Below are positions 1 through 8,428 of a stretch of DNA of 64,000 nt, in pieces. The stretch spans positions 1-64,000 of the forward strand of contig NZ_JBEQCS010000015.1 of assembly GCF_046054195.1 (NCBI RefSeq). The letters are read 5' to 3'. The notes under the pieces were generated by a model. That model was not told the origin of the DNA. It ran no database searches and was given only the letters and a program-made list of their open reading frames with translations. Both the position numbers and the translations under genes were made by a program. The stretch comes from Celerinatantimonas sp046054195. GTDB lineage: Bacteria; Pseudomonadota; Gammaproteobacteria; Enterobacterales; Celerinatantimonadaceae. Each line of letters opens with the position of its first letter. The first letter of the stretch is position 1.

Positions 1-389
1 GTAGCTCTGGCAATGGTTATGATGTGGCTACCGATGTATTGCGATGAATAAATCAACAAAGATCAACACTGCCTAGTGTTTTTTATATTTTTTAATAATT
101 ATTTGGAATAAAAATAATTGTCAATTCGAAGGCTTGCTCAAGTTTTTTTAATCAGCACAATCAAGAGCATCTGCTAAATCAATCACAAGTGAGTAATCGA
201 GGTAAACCACTATGGCTCAGATGGCTAACTTTGATACTATTTTTTCACCATGACGCATCGGCTATCACTGATGGGGATTGGAACACTATCGCTGCTATGA
301 TGGCTGCTTAACTGGTCGCCTAGGTTTATGCCGGCGTGAGATGTAACCCTTAGACTACTTTATTTTTATAAATTTAAGTGCTGATAAAT
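1..389. other. Left edge, no complete gene
   Basis: I see no complete gene here. Bases 3-47 on the plus strand translate to a protein-like tail ending in GYDVATDVLR and a stop, which could be the end of a gene lying left of the window. Bases 259-309 read AITDGDWNTIAAMMAA then stop, another protein-like scrap without a start. Between them is AT-rich DNA and one end of the dispersed repeat described separately. This looks like debris from rearrangement, but the assignment of each scrap is uncertain. Confidence 0.35.
51..79 (+). repeat. Terminal repeat end of MITE/IS-like element
   Basis: The bases AAAGATCAACACTGCCTAG match the right terminus of the element at 12737-12999 (AAAGATCAACA, then CCTA) and resemble the end at about 56830-56845 (GGTCAACAGCTCCTAG). 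The rest of the element would lie left of the window. A CTAG target-like tetramer follows directly, as at the other copies. Only one end is visible, so the identity of the element is inferred. Confidence 0.4.
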
Positions 390-869
390 ATGGATTTACC
401 TGAATTACTTGGTTTGCTTGCCAAGCCTATTGACTCTGATTTAGTTGCCTCTTTTTTAAATAAATACCCTTCATTTAAAGTTGGTAGGCCGGATTCAGCA
501 ATGCAGTATATTGAATCTAAACCATTGGGAGTTGATCTCATGTTTAGACCGGACGATGGCCTTCAAGGTGGAAAGAGTAAAGATCTTCGCAAATGTCAGT
601 CTGTCTTTTTCTATGCTCAAGGCAAAGATGGGCATGAACAATATGCTGGCGAGCTTCCTTTAGGGTTTAAATTTTCTGACGCTCGCAGTGATTTACTCAA
701 TAAAGCCAAACCGCAACGCACCTGGAAAATCGGCCAAGGTGAAGTTGCTATTGATTTTACAAATCCATCTTCTGATCACTGGGATCAGGGGGAGATGTCT
801 ATGTCGGCTCACTACAAAAGAACCACTGGTGCCATCGATTATTTTATTGTGACGCAAAAGACGAAGTAG
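390..869 (+). CDS. Hypothetical protein, possible immunity-type protein
   Basis: Encodes about 159 residues. A GTG at 378 is in frame, but the ATG at 390 starts directly before MDLPELLGLL and is preferred. No signal peptide or membrane segment is visible. The central part (VFFYAQGKDGHEQYAGELP, then GFKFSDARSDLLNKAKPQ) resembles small cytosolic immunity proteins of polymorphic toxin systems, in which a beta-rich core is followed by a GxxFxxxRxxxxxxLG-like segment. This is a resemblance by eye, not a firm family call. Next to it lie gene scraps on both sides, which fits a decayed toxin/immunity locus. No toxin is visible in the window. Confidence 0.55.
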   Translation: MDLPELLGLLAKPIDSDLVASFLNKYPSFKVGRPDSAMQYIESKPLGVDLMFRPDDGLQGGKSKDLRKCQSVFFYAQGKDGHEQYAGELPLGFKFSDARSDLLNKAKPQRTWKIGQGEVAIDFTNPSSDHWDQGEMSMSAHYKRTTGAIDYFIVTQKTK

Positions 870-872
870 CAA

Positions 873-983
873 ACAGATGAATATTTCTTAATCAACATCG
901 AGAACGCATTGCTGCGTGTTGAGAAACAAGTGGGAGAGAAATACCACAAGTACGCTCTGGCGCAGGAACTTAAGATATTTTAA
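873..983 (+). pseudogene. Gene fragment after 390-869
   Basis: Directly after the TAG stop of the preceding gene, and in the same frame, the DNA stays open to a TAA at 981-983. It reads like protein (INIENALLRVEKQVGEKYHK, then YALAQELKIF). There is no start codon with a ribosome site, so it is either the remnant of another gene or a former extension of the upstream gene cut by the stop. The family is not recognised. Confidence 0.3.
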
Positions 984-1039
984 TCCGCTCGCCATTGCCG
1001 CCTTGAATGGCAAAATTTAAGTGTAAATAAGTCCAACGA

Positions 1040-1501
1040 CTAAAATTGTAGCGGCGCGCTATCAATGACCTCTTTCATCACAAAGAATGTCCGAATTTGT
1101 CGAACTGCTGGTAGTGCAATCAGTTGTTTGGCATGGAGATCGTTAAAATCTTCAATATCTTTGACGCGAACCCGCAATAAATAATCAAATTCTCCAGCGA
1201 CTAACTGGCAGTCTAAAATCATTGCCAATTGAGTAATGGCTTGCTCAAACTCGGCAAAACTTTGCGGAGTTGAGCGATCTAAGACCACACCGACTATCAC
1301 AAGCGTCCCTAAATCTACCGCTTTGGGGGCAATTTGAGCACGTACCGAGCAAATCAAACCATTTTCGAAAAGCCGATTGACGCGGCGATGACAGGTGGCC
1401 TGACTGATATGAACTTTTTCAGCAAGTTCGGCGTTGCTCAAGCGGCCATCAGCTTGCAGCAAGCGTAGCAGTTGTTTATCAGTTTTATCTAAATCTATCA
1501 T
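1040..1501 (-). CDS. acdR: Lrp/AsnC-family regulator, probable AcdR
   Basis: A 153-residue transcription factor. Residues 1-60 form the AsnC-type helix-turn-helix (LDKTDKQLLRLLQADGRLSN, then AELAEKVHISQATCHRRVNR). Residues 65-145 are the ligand-sensing RAM domain. Length and architecture are normal for the family. It is transcribed away from acdS across 169 bp of AT-rich DNA, the arrangement known for AcdR, the Lrp-like activator of ACC deaminase genes in plant-associated proteobacteria. The symbol rests on this context. Autoregulation and ACC-dependent activation of acdS are expected from that family and are not shown by sequence. Confidence 0.85.
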   Translation of the reverse strand: MIDLDKTDKQLLRLLQADGRLSNAELAEKVHISQATCHRRVNRLFENGLICSVRAQIAPKAVDLGTLVIVGVVLDRSTPQSFAEFEQAITQLAMILDCQLVAGEFDYLLRVRVKDIEDFNDLHAKQLIALPAVRQIRTFFVMKEVIDSAPLQF

Positions 1502-1670
1502 TGAAATAATCTTTCATATTTGTGTTTTATTTAATTAAATTTTTATCAAAAAATAATTAAAAAAGAAATAATAAATAAAAAATAAATAAAAATACGAAAG
1601 CACATTTCATTTCATAGAAGGTAGGCTAATTAGCGATGAAGTTAAACTTGTGACTTAAAAGGAATGGGTT
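1502..1670. promoter_or_regulatory. Divergent acdR-acdS control region
   Basis: A very AT-rich 169 bp spacer between the two divergent starts, with long A and T tracts typical of Lrp-type binding regions. The acdS ribosome site is AAAAGGA at 1657-1663, 7 bases before ATG 1671. No exact Lrp box was assigned. Confidence 0.5.
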
Positions 1671-2684
1671 ATGTTGGAAAAATTTGAACGCTATCCGCTT
1701 ACATTTGGTCCGACTCCAATTGAAAAGCTCAGCCGTCTGTCTGAACACCTTGGCGGCGATGTTGAAATTTATGCAAAACGTGAAGACTGTAATAGTGGGT
1801 TGGCCTTTGGTGGCAATAAAGTTCGTAAAATGGAATATATTGTTCCAGATGCGATTAAACAAGGTGCTGATACACTCGTGACCATCGGCGGTGTTCAGTC
1901 TAACCACACTCGTCAGGTCGCTGCTGTTGCAGCAAAAATCGGAATGAAATGCCGATTGGTCCAAGAGAGTTGGGTTCCTTTTAATGATGCGGTTTATGAT
2001 CGCGTTGGTAATATTTTATTGAGCCGCGTCCTAGGGGCTCAGGTTGAATTGATCGATGAAGGTTTTGATATTGGTATTCGCGAAAGTTGGGAAAATGCGC
2101 TCAAAGATGTTGAAGCCAAAGGCGGCAAACCCTATCCAATCCCAGCCGGTGCATCTGAGCATCCACTTGGCGGCCTCGGCTATGTGAATTTTGCCGAAGA
2201 AGTGCGTGAGCAAGAAGCTGAACTTGGCTTTAAATTTGATTACATTGTGGTTTGTACGGTCACCGGCTCAACCATGGCTGGTATGGTGGTTGGTTTTGCC
2301 GCAGATGGTCGAGCAAAACATGTGATTGGCATTGATGCTTCGGCCACGCCAGAGCAAAACCATGCGCAGGTTTTACGCATTGCACAACACACAGCCGATT
2401 TAGTCGAACTGAAACAGCCAATTACTAAAGATGATGTGGTAATTGTTGATGATTATGCGTATCCAGCATACGGAGTACCATCAAAAGAAACCAATGAAGC
2501 GATTCGCCTAACGGCGCGATTAGAAGGGATGATGACCGACCCTGTCTATGAAGGAAAATCGATGCAAGGTTTGATTGATTTAACCCGCAAAGGGTATTTT
2601 CCCAAAGGTTCTAAAGTGTTGTATGCCCATTTAGGCGGCGTACCAGCCATTAACGGCTATAGCTATTTATATCGCAATGGCTAG
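1671..2684 (+). CDS. acdS: 1-aminocyclopropane-1-carboxylate deaminase
   Basis: A 337-residue cytosolic PLP enzyme that opens ACC, the plant ethylene precursor, to 2-oxobutyrate and ammonia. The PLP lysine is K50 in GGNKVRK, and the SNH motif (S77-N78-H79) follows in GGVQSNHTRQ. The two residues that separate true ACC deaminases from D-cysteine desulfhydrases (Glu295 and Leu322 in the Pseudomonas enzyme) are both kept here as E294 (PVYEGKS) and L321 (YAHLGG), a one-residue offset. Length is normal. A strong ribosome site precedes ATG 1671 and a terminator follows. The neighbouring divergent Lrp-type gene is its likely regulator. Confidence 0.93.
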   Translation: MLEKFERYPLTFGPTPIEKLSRLSEHLGGDVEIYAKREDCNSGLAFGGNKVRKMEYIVPDAIKQGADTLVTIGGVQSNHTRQVAAVAAKIGMKCRLVQESWVPFNDAVYDRVGNILLSRVLGAQVELIDEGFDIGIRESWENALKDVEAKGGKPYPIPAGASEHPLGGLGYVNFAEEVREQEAELGFKFDYIVVCTVTGSTMAGMVVGFAADGRAKHVIGIDASATPEQNHAQVLRIAQHTADLVELKQPITKDDVVIVDDYAYPAYGVPSKETNEAIRLTARLEGMMTDPVYEGKSMQGLIDLTRKGYFPKGSKVLYAHLGGVPAINGYSYLYRNG

Positions 2685-2717
2685 CCACTAGCTTCGGTGT
2701 CCATTTATGTTGTGTTT

Positions 2718-2750
2718 GCCATTCTTATATCCCATAAGAATGGCTTTTTT
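2718..2750 (+). terminator. acdS rho-independent terminator
   Basis: A perfect 11 bp stem (GCCATTCTTAT/ATAAGAATGGC) with a 5-base loop, followed by TTTTTT. It lies about 35 bp after the acdS stop. Confidence 0.85.
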
Positions 2751-2775
2751 ATGCCCTAAAAACTCCCCTAAAAGC

Positions 2776-3720
2776 TCAATAGTCCCTTGTCTTTTGGCGG
2801 TGCTCAGATTCATTAATAGTCATTCTTTCAATAACAAATTCACAAAATGAGCTTACGGCTTTAGGTAGGGTGCGTCCTGCTAGTATTTGTACCTCTAAAT
2901 TACGAATGCCCATTCCTTTGTCGCGAATCGGCACTGCTTTAAAAAGATTTTGTTTTACTTTTCTGCGCACTGATATTTCCCCCGCAAATGAAATCCCAGC
3001 TCCAGAAAGAGTGAATTGGTTTAATGCAGACATATAATTGCTAACAAAGGCAGGCGTGTAATCCAGCCCTTGTTGGCTGGCACAGATATCAAATAGTTGC
3101 CTAACGGTTGTATCAGGGTAGGGCAATGCCAACGGATAAGCACAAATCTGGCGAAGGCTCACTCGCTTCTTATTGGCCAGAGGATGATCATTGGGAATGA
3201 GCGCCAAAATCGGAGCAGGTTGCGAGTGAACAACGCGAATATTTGGGGCCGGGCTCAAACTGAATGCTAAGCCAATGTCAGCATCACCATTTTGTACGGC
3301 CTTAGACACTTCATGGGGTGGAAAAACTTCCGCTTGAAAGTGAATCCCTGGGAATGTTTTTTGATAATCTCTGATACAAAATGGCAAAAACTCCATGCTA
3401 AATCCCTCGGTTGAGGCAATCGTGACTTTGCCTTTTTCTAGCCCTTCAAGAGCTGCGATTTCATCAATAATCCGGTTTGTCTCTAATGTCACCTTTCTTG
3501 CGTAAGCGGCTAATAGTTCTCCTGCTGCACTTAAAACCATTCCGCGAGGTTTTCTCTCAAATAATGGTGTGTTTAATTGCTCTTCTAGTGATGAAATTTG
3601 GCGACTAATTGCACTACTTGCCACATTTAGGTGCGCTGATGTTTCACTGATTGAGCCGAACTTAGCAACGGCTAAGAAGTAGCGTAGCGCGGGTGCTGTT
3701 AAATGATGAAAAGATGCCAT
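2776..3720 (-). CDS. LysR-family transcriptional regulator
   Basis: About 314 residues from ATG 3720 (MASFHHLTAPALRYFLAVAK). An in-frame start at 3756 would add 12 residues that precede the usual LysR N-terminus, so the inner start is preferred. The N-terminal winged helix contains GSISETSAHLNVASSAISRQ, and the rest is a LysR substrate-binding domain. It is divergent from the peptide ABC operon and is its likely regulator, with a palindromic T-N11-A site 53 bp upstream of its start. The effector is unknown, perhaps a peptide or amino acid released by the operon. Confidence 0.85.
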   Translation of the reverse strand: MASFHHLTAPALRYFLAVAKFGSISETSAHLNVASSAISRQISSLEEQLNTPLFERKPRGMVLSAAGELLAAYARKVTLETNRIIDEIAALEGLEKGKVTIASTEGFSMEFLPFCIRDYQKTFPGIHFQAEVFPPHEVSKAVQNGDADIGLAFSLSPAPNIRVVHSQPAPILALIPNDHPLANKKRVSLRQICAYPLALPYPDTTVRQLFDICASQQGLDYTPAFVSNYMSALNQFTLSGAGISFAGEISVRRKVKQNLFKAVPIRDKGMGIRNLEVQILAGRTLPKAVSSFCEFVIERMTINESEHRQKTRDY

Positions 3721-3772
3721 TGTCCTCTCCGAAAAGTTCACCAAATTAGTGCCCATAAATGAAGCGATATCG

Positions 3773-3787
3773 TTGCCAAATTGGCAA
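3773..3787. promoter_or_regulatory. Palindromic LysR operator candidate
   Basis: TTGCCAAATTGGCAA is a perfect 7-1-7 inverted repeat that contains the T-N11-A pattern (TGCC to GGCA) of LysR binding sites. A looser TTGCTAAA...GTGGCAA copy follows at about 3794-3817. Position between the divergent genes supports the role. Binding is inferred. Confidence 0.5.
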
Positions 3788-4034
3788 TGTTTTGTTGCTA
3801 AATTACTAATTGTGGCAATGATTTTTATACCATAGCATGGAATGTAAGCGATTCGTTAAATCTATCTTAAATGGTATATAACATATTGTTTTTAAATATT
3901 ATTATTTTTGATGTTTCGCTTTATAAGCTCCCGGCAAGCACGATTTTTAATTGGTTAAGTTGGTTGAAGTTTATAACTTTATCAAGAAGTGCTCGGGGAT
4001 GATTTCACCAGTATTAAAGGATAAGGAAATACTT

Positions 4035-5561
4035 ATGTCTTTGGTTAAGCATGGACTCTCATTGTTAGTTGCCTCAACTCTTGCCGTCAGTTCCGCCAGT
4101 GCCATTGCCGGTAAATCTGACGATACGCTAACTTATGCCTCAAACAGTTGGCCAGAAAATATCAGCCCTTATCACAATAACCTGCGTGAAGGTGTCATCT
4201 TAGGGCATCTGGCATGGGATACCCTGATTTATCGTGATCCGAACACGGGCAAATATAAACCTCAGCTTGCAACCAAATGGGAGTGGAAAGACCCAACACA
4301 TTTAGTCGTTAATCTGCGTAAAGATGTGAAGTTTCAAAATGGCGACCCATTTAGCGCCGATGATGTGGCATTTACTTTTAACTACGCGTTAAAGCCGAGC
4401 TCTAAAGTCGTCACACTGCAAAATATCAGCTGGATAAAACATGTTAAGAAACTAGACCAGTACACGGTTGAGTTTGTTTTGAACAAACCGTTTCCAGCTG
4501 CTATTGAATATCTAGCTGGCCCATTGCCGATTTATCCAAAGAAATATTTTGAAAAAGTGGGGTTAAAAGGTTTCGATAAAGCACCAATTGGCACAGGCCC
4601 TTACCAAATAGTTAAAGTCATTAGTGGCCAAGAAGTCGATATGGTGAAAAATACCCATTACTTTAAGGAAAGTCCGGTTGGCCAACCTCACATTGGTAAA
4701 ATTAAGTTTGTTGTGATCCCAGACCCTGATACAAGAGTCGCGCAGTTGATGACCGGCCAAGTGGATTGGATTTGGCGAGTTCCATCCGATCAGGCCGATC
4801 AACTAAAACAGATGTCAAACCTTAAAGTGCTCTCAAGCGAAACGATGCGAGTTGGATTCTTGACTATGCATAATATTGGCTCGAGTGAAGCAACCGCACC
4901 GTTTAGAAAGCTTAAGGTACGACAAGCAGTGAACTATGCCATTAACCGCAAAGGGATGGCCGAATCGATGGTGCGTGGCGGCAGCCATCCGCTTAGTGCG
5001 CCGTGTTTCCCTTCTCAGTTTGGCTGTGAGCAGCAAGATGCTGTGCAATATCCTTATGATCCACAAAAAGCGAAAAAACTGCTCGCGCAAGCAGGTTACC
5101 CGAATGGTTTCTCAACTGATATTTATGCCTATCGCGACCGTGATTATGTCGAAGCGGTGATTGGAGATCTTCGAAAAGTGGGCATTAAAGCCAAATTGCA
5201 CTTTATGACGTATGCCGCATTGCGTAATAAAGAGCGAGCAGGCCAAGTGCCAATCTCATTCCAAACTTGGGGTTCATACTCAATTAACGATGTCTCAGCC
5301 ATTATTAGTGTTTATTTTAAAGGCGGGGCAGATGATGAAGATAAAGATAAACAAGTGATGAAATGGTTAGCGCAAGCGGACACATCGGTCAAGCCAACTC
5401 AGCGCAAAGAGCTTTACGGCAAAGCGATTCATAAAATCACTCAAAATGCTTATTGGGCACCTTTATTTACCTATTCAAGTAATTACGCGTTCACCTCAGA
5501 TCTGAAGTTTAAAGCCTATCCGGATGAACTTCCTCGTTTCTGGCAATCAAGCTGGAAATAA
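4035..5561 (+). CDS. ABC transporter peptide-binding protein (SBP family 5)
   Basis: About 508 residues from ATG 4035, with AAGGAAAT at 4023-4030 as ribosome site. Longer in-frame starts to 3951 would bury the signal peptide and are rejected. The N-terminus is a classic signal peptide (MSLVKHGLSLLVASTLAVSS, then ASAIAGKS), so it is a periplasmic solute receptor. It carries the DppA/OppA-family pattern (WPENISPYHNNLREGVILG near the start, FQNGDPFSADDVAFTF, GTGPYQI). It feeds the two permeases and two ATPases that follow. The ligand is probably a di- or oligopeptide because two M20 peptidases end the operon. Confidence 0.88.
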   Translation: MSLVKHGLSLLVASTLAVSSASAIAGKSDDTLTYASNSWPENISPYHNNLREGVILGHLAWDTLIYRDPNTGKYKPQLATKWEWKDPTHLVVNLRKDVKFQNGDPFSADDVAFTFNYALKPSSKVVTLQNISWIKHVKKLDQYTVEFVLNKPFPAAIEYLAGPLPIYPKKYFEKVGLKGFDKAPIGTGPYQIVKVISGQEVDMVKNTHYFKESPVGQPHIGKIKFVVIPDPDTRVAQLMTGQVDWIWRVPSDQADQLKQMSNLKVLSSETMRVGFLTMHNIGSSEATAPFRKLKVRQAVNYAINRKGMAESMVRGGSHPLSAPCFPSQFGCEQQDAVQYPYDPQKAKKLLAQAGYPNGFSTDIYAYRDRDYVEAVIGDLRKVGIKAKLHFMTYAALRNKERAGQVPISFQTWGSYSINDVSAIISVYFKGGADDEDKDKQVMKWLAQADTSVKPTQRKELYGKAIHKITQNAYWAPLFTYSSNYAFTSDLKFKAYPDELPRFWQSSWK

Positions 5562-5591
5562 TCTCGCTGCATAAAGTTAACAGAGGTTGAT

Positions 5592-6509
5592 ATGTTGAAA
5601 TATATGCTACGCAGATTATGTATGGCGGTGGGGGTAGCCCTCACCGTATCCATCGTCTGTTTTATGTTGTTACATTTATCCGGTGATCTGGCAACTGCTA
5701 TCGCCGGTCCCGAAGCAACGGCTGAACAGGTTGCTAAAATTCGCGTTCAGTTTGGCTTAAATCAGCCCATCCTCGTGCAATATTTCCACTGGTTGTGGGG
5801 TGCTTTGCACTTTAATTTTGGTAACTCTTACTATTTCCCTGATTCAGTGAGCTCGCTCATTTCGCAGCGCCTTCCTATCACTATGGCGCTTGGGGGAATC
5901 GCGCTGGCTGTGGCAACGTTTATCGCCATTCCACTGGGAGTGATTGCGGCGATTAAACAAGACACCTGGATTGATCGCCTGGCGTTATTAGTGGCTGTGT
6001 TTGGTCAAGCTATGCCGAGTTTCTTTTTTAGCTTGGTCCTTATCATCGTATTTGCAGTGACATTGCATTGGCTGCCTGTCGCTGGCAATGGCTCGTGGCG
6101 AAATTTCATTTTGCCTGCCATTGCTCTTGGCTATTACGCAACGCCATCGATTATGCGCTTAACTCGCACCGGTATGTTGGAGGTGTTGGGCTCTGATTAT
6201 ATTCGTACCGCGCGAGCTAAAGGGATTAGCGAAACTAAAGTCGTACTCAAACATGCGCTGCGTAATGCCGTGATCCCTGTCGTTGCACTTTTAGCCGTTG
6301 AGCTTGGCTTTATGTTGGGCGGTTCAGTGGTGGTTGAGTCAATCTTCTCTTTGCAAGGGCTCGGGCAGTTGGCTTGGGATTCTATTTCACGTAATGACTA
6401 CCCGGTGGTGCAAGCCATCGTTCTTATCATCGCGTTGTTTTATATCGTGTTGACGTTTTTAGCCGACATGCTCAATGCCTTGCTTGATCCTAAACTGCGT
6501 ATCGCTTAA
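5592..6509 (+). CDS. Peptide ABC transporter permease, DppB-type
   Basis: A 305-residue inner-membrane protein with six predicted membrane segments and the N-terminal half typical of DppB/OppB (MLKYMLRRL start, FGLNQPILVQYFHWLWG). The cytoplasmic EAA loop that contacts the ATPases is visible as DYIRTARAKGISETKVVLKH. It begins 30 bp after the binding-protein gene and is followed 10 bp later by its partner permease. Confidence 0.9.
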   Translation: MLKYMLRRLCMAVGVALTVSIVCFMLLHLSGDLATAIAGPEATAEQVAKIRVQFGLNQPILVQYFHWLWGALHFNFGNSYYFPDSVSSLISQRLPITMALGGIALAVATFIAIPLGVIAAIKQDTWIDRLALLVAVFGQAMPSFFFSLVLIIVFAVTLHWLPVAGNGSWRNFILPAIALGYYATPSIMRLTRTGMLEVLGSDYIRTARAKGISETKVVLKHALRNAVIPVVALLAVELGFMLGGSVVVESIFSLQGLGQLAWDSISRNDYPVVQAIVLIIALFYIVLTFLADMLNALLDPKLRIA

Positions 6510-6519
6510 AGGAGGCTCT

Positions 6520-7422
6520 ATGTCTACAACCGCAATGAATACCAATGAGTCGGTTTTGCCTGAGATCCCCGCATGGCGAAAAGCGCTGAAGCGAGTTTTG
6601 GGCCATCATAGTTTAACGCTTGGCGGCATCTTACTTTTGGTTATTGTGTTGGCTGGGTTGTTTGCCCCAATTCTTGCCCCGCATGACCCATACGCTCAAG
6701 ATGTGAGCCAGCGGATGATCCCACCGGTGTGGCACGCAAAAGGCTCATGGGAGCATATTTTAGGGACGGATAAATTAGGTCGTGATTACCTAAGCCGCCT
6801 GTTATATGGCGCGCGTATCTCGCTAATTATCGGTGTTGCCGCTGCGTTTATCTCTGGCGTTATCGGTACCACACTTGGAATTATCGCTGGCTATTTTGGT
6901 GGTAAAACTGACTCGGTGATTAGTTATTTCATCACCACTCGTTTATCGATGCCAGTTATTTTGGTCGCGCTTGCTATGGCTTCACTCGTTGGCGGTTCAC
7001 TACAAATAATCATCACATTGCTCGGCGTTTTATTGTGGGATAGGTTCGCGGTGGTCGCCCGCGCCACAACGCAACAGCTGCGTGAGTCAGAATTTATCGC
7101 ATCGGCGAAAGTGCTCGGTGCATCAACTCCCTACATTTTATTGCGTGAGTTATTACCCAATATTTTAAGTCCTTTGATTGTGGTGGCTACGCTTGAGATG
7201 GCCCACGCTATTTTGCTCGAAGCAACATTGTCATTTTTAGGTCTAGGTGTGCAGCCGCCACTGCCTTCTTGGGGGTTGATGGTGGCCGAAGGCAAAGCGT
7301 ATATGTTCTTCCAGCCTTGGGTGATTGCAATTCCTGGGATCGCTCTAATGGTACTGGTGATGGCTATCAATTTGGTAGGTGATGGTCTGCGAGACTTAAA
7401 TGCACCGCAAAACCGCAGTTAA
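6520..7422 (+). CDS. Peptide ABC transporter permease, DppC-type
   Basis: About 300 residues from ATG 6520, set by a consensus AAGGAGG at 6509-6515. An upstream in-frame start at 6475 overlaps the previous gene and is rejected. The protein has the DppC/OppC extended N-terminus followed by six membrane segments, the LGTDKLGRDYLSRLLYGARI motif of this subfamily and an EAA loop (EFIASAKVLGASTPYILLRE). It pairs with the upstream permease to form the translocation channel. Confidence 0.9.
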   Translation: MSTTAMNTNESVLPEIPAWRKALKRVLGHHSLTLGGILLLVIVLAGLFAPILAPHDPYAQDVSQRMIPPVWHAKGSWEHILGTDKLGRDYLSRLLYGARISLIIGVAAAFISGVIGTTLGIIAGYFGGKTDSVISYFITTRLSMPVILVALAMASLVGGSLQIIITLLGVLLWDRFAVVARATTQQLRESEFIASAKVLGASTPYILLRELLPNILSPLIVVATLEMAHAILLEATLSFLGLGVQPPLPSWGLMVAEGKAYMFFQPWVIAIPGIALMVLVMAINLVGDGLRDLNAPQNRS

Positions 7423-7435
7423 TCGGGAGCAAACA

Positions 7436-8428
7436 ATGCAAGAGACAATATTGAACGTTGAAAACTTACAGGTAAGTTTACCGACCGAAAATGGTCCTCT
7501 GAATGCGGTTCGTGGGCTAGATTTTTCAGTTAAACGCGGTGAAATGCTCTGTATCGTTGGCGAATCAGGCTGTGGTAAGTCCATGACTTCTATGGCGCTG
7601 ATGGATTTGTTGCCTAAAAAAGCGCTATGTCGAGCGGATAAGCTTGAGTTTCTGGGCCACGACTTGCTGCATTTAAAAAAGAAAAAGCGCAATCAGTTAC
7701 GCGGATTAAATATGTCGATGATCTTTCAAGAGCCGATGACATCCCTTAATCCATCATTTAAGTTGGGCGATCAACTTACCGAAGGGATTATGACGCATAA
7801 GCAGGTCTCTCGAAAAGAGGCCAACGAGCGAGCGATTTATCTGCTCAATCGCGCTGGTGTGCCATACCCACAGGAACGATTAAATCAGTATCCTCATGAA
7901 CTCTCAGGCGGATTGCGTCAGCGAATCATGATTGCCATGGCATTAATGTGCGAGCCTGACTTGATCATTGCTGATGAACCCACAACTGCATTAGATGTCA
8001 CCATTCAGGCGCAAATTTTAATGCTGATTCGAGAATTGCAGCAAGAGTTTGGAACTGCAGTTATCTTTATCACCCATGATTTAGGCGTAGTGGCGCGCAT
8101 TGCGGACCGAGTGGCTGTGATGTATGCCGGACAAATCGTTGAAACTGCAAGCGTTAAAGAAATTTACGCAAGGCCGCAACATCCGTACACCCGAGGCTTG
8201 CTCAACTGTATTCCAGTTCCGGGTAAAACCCAACCGGGGCAGAAACTTGCCACTATTTCTGGAGTTGTGCCCAGCTTGATAGGTAAGCCGCAAGGCTGTG
8301 CATTTGCTAATCGCTGTGAGTTAGCCAAGAAACAGTGCTGCCAGAGCATGCCATCGCTTGATCTGCGAGCAGGTCAACATTGGGTGCGTTGCCCAGTGAC
8401 TCTTTATCCGGTGAAGGAGGCTTCGTAA
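7436..8428 (+). CDS. Peptide ABC transporter ATPase, DppD-type
   Basis: About 330 residues from ATG 7436. Walker A is GESGCGKS, the signature is LSGGLRQRIMIAMAL, and Walker B is LIIADEPTTALD, with an ITHD switch histidine. The C-terminal extension has the oligopeptide-transporter cysteine motif (CAFANRCELAKKQC), the Fe-S type region of Dpp/Opp ATPases. The stop TAA overlaps the ATG of the next ATPase (TAATG), indicating translational coupling. Confidence 0.92.
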   Translation: MQETILNVENLQVSLPTENGPLNAVRGLDFSVKRGEMLCIVGESGCGKSMTSMALMDLLPKKALCRADKLEFLGHDLLHLKKKKRNQLRGLNMSMIFQEPMTSLNPSFKLGDQLTEGIMTHKQVSRKEANERAIYLLNRAGVPYPQERLNQYPHELSGGLRQRIMIAMALMCEPDLIIADEPTTALDVTIQAQILMLIRELQQEFGTAVIFITHDLGVVARIADRVAVMYAGQIVETASVKEIYARPQHPYTRGLLNCIPVPGKTQPGQKLATISGVVPSLIGKPQGCAFANRCELAKKQCCQSMPSLDLRAGQHWVRCPVTLYPVKEAS

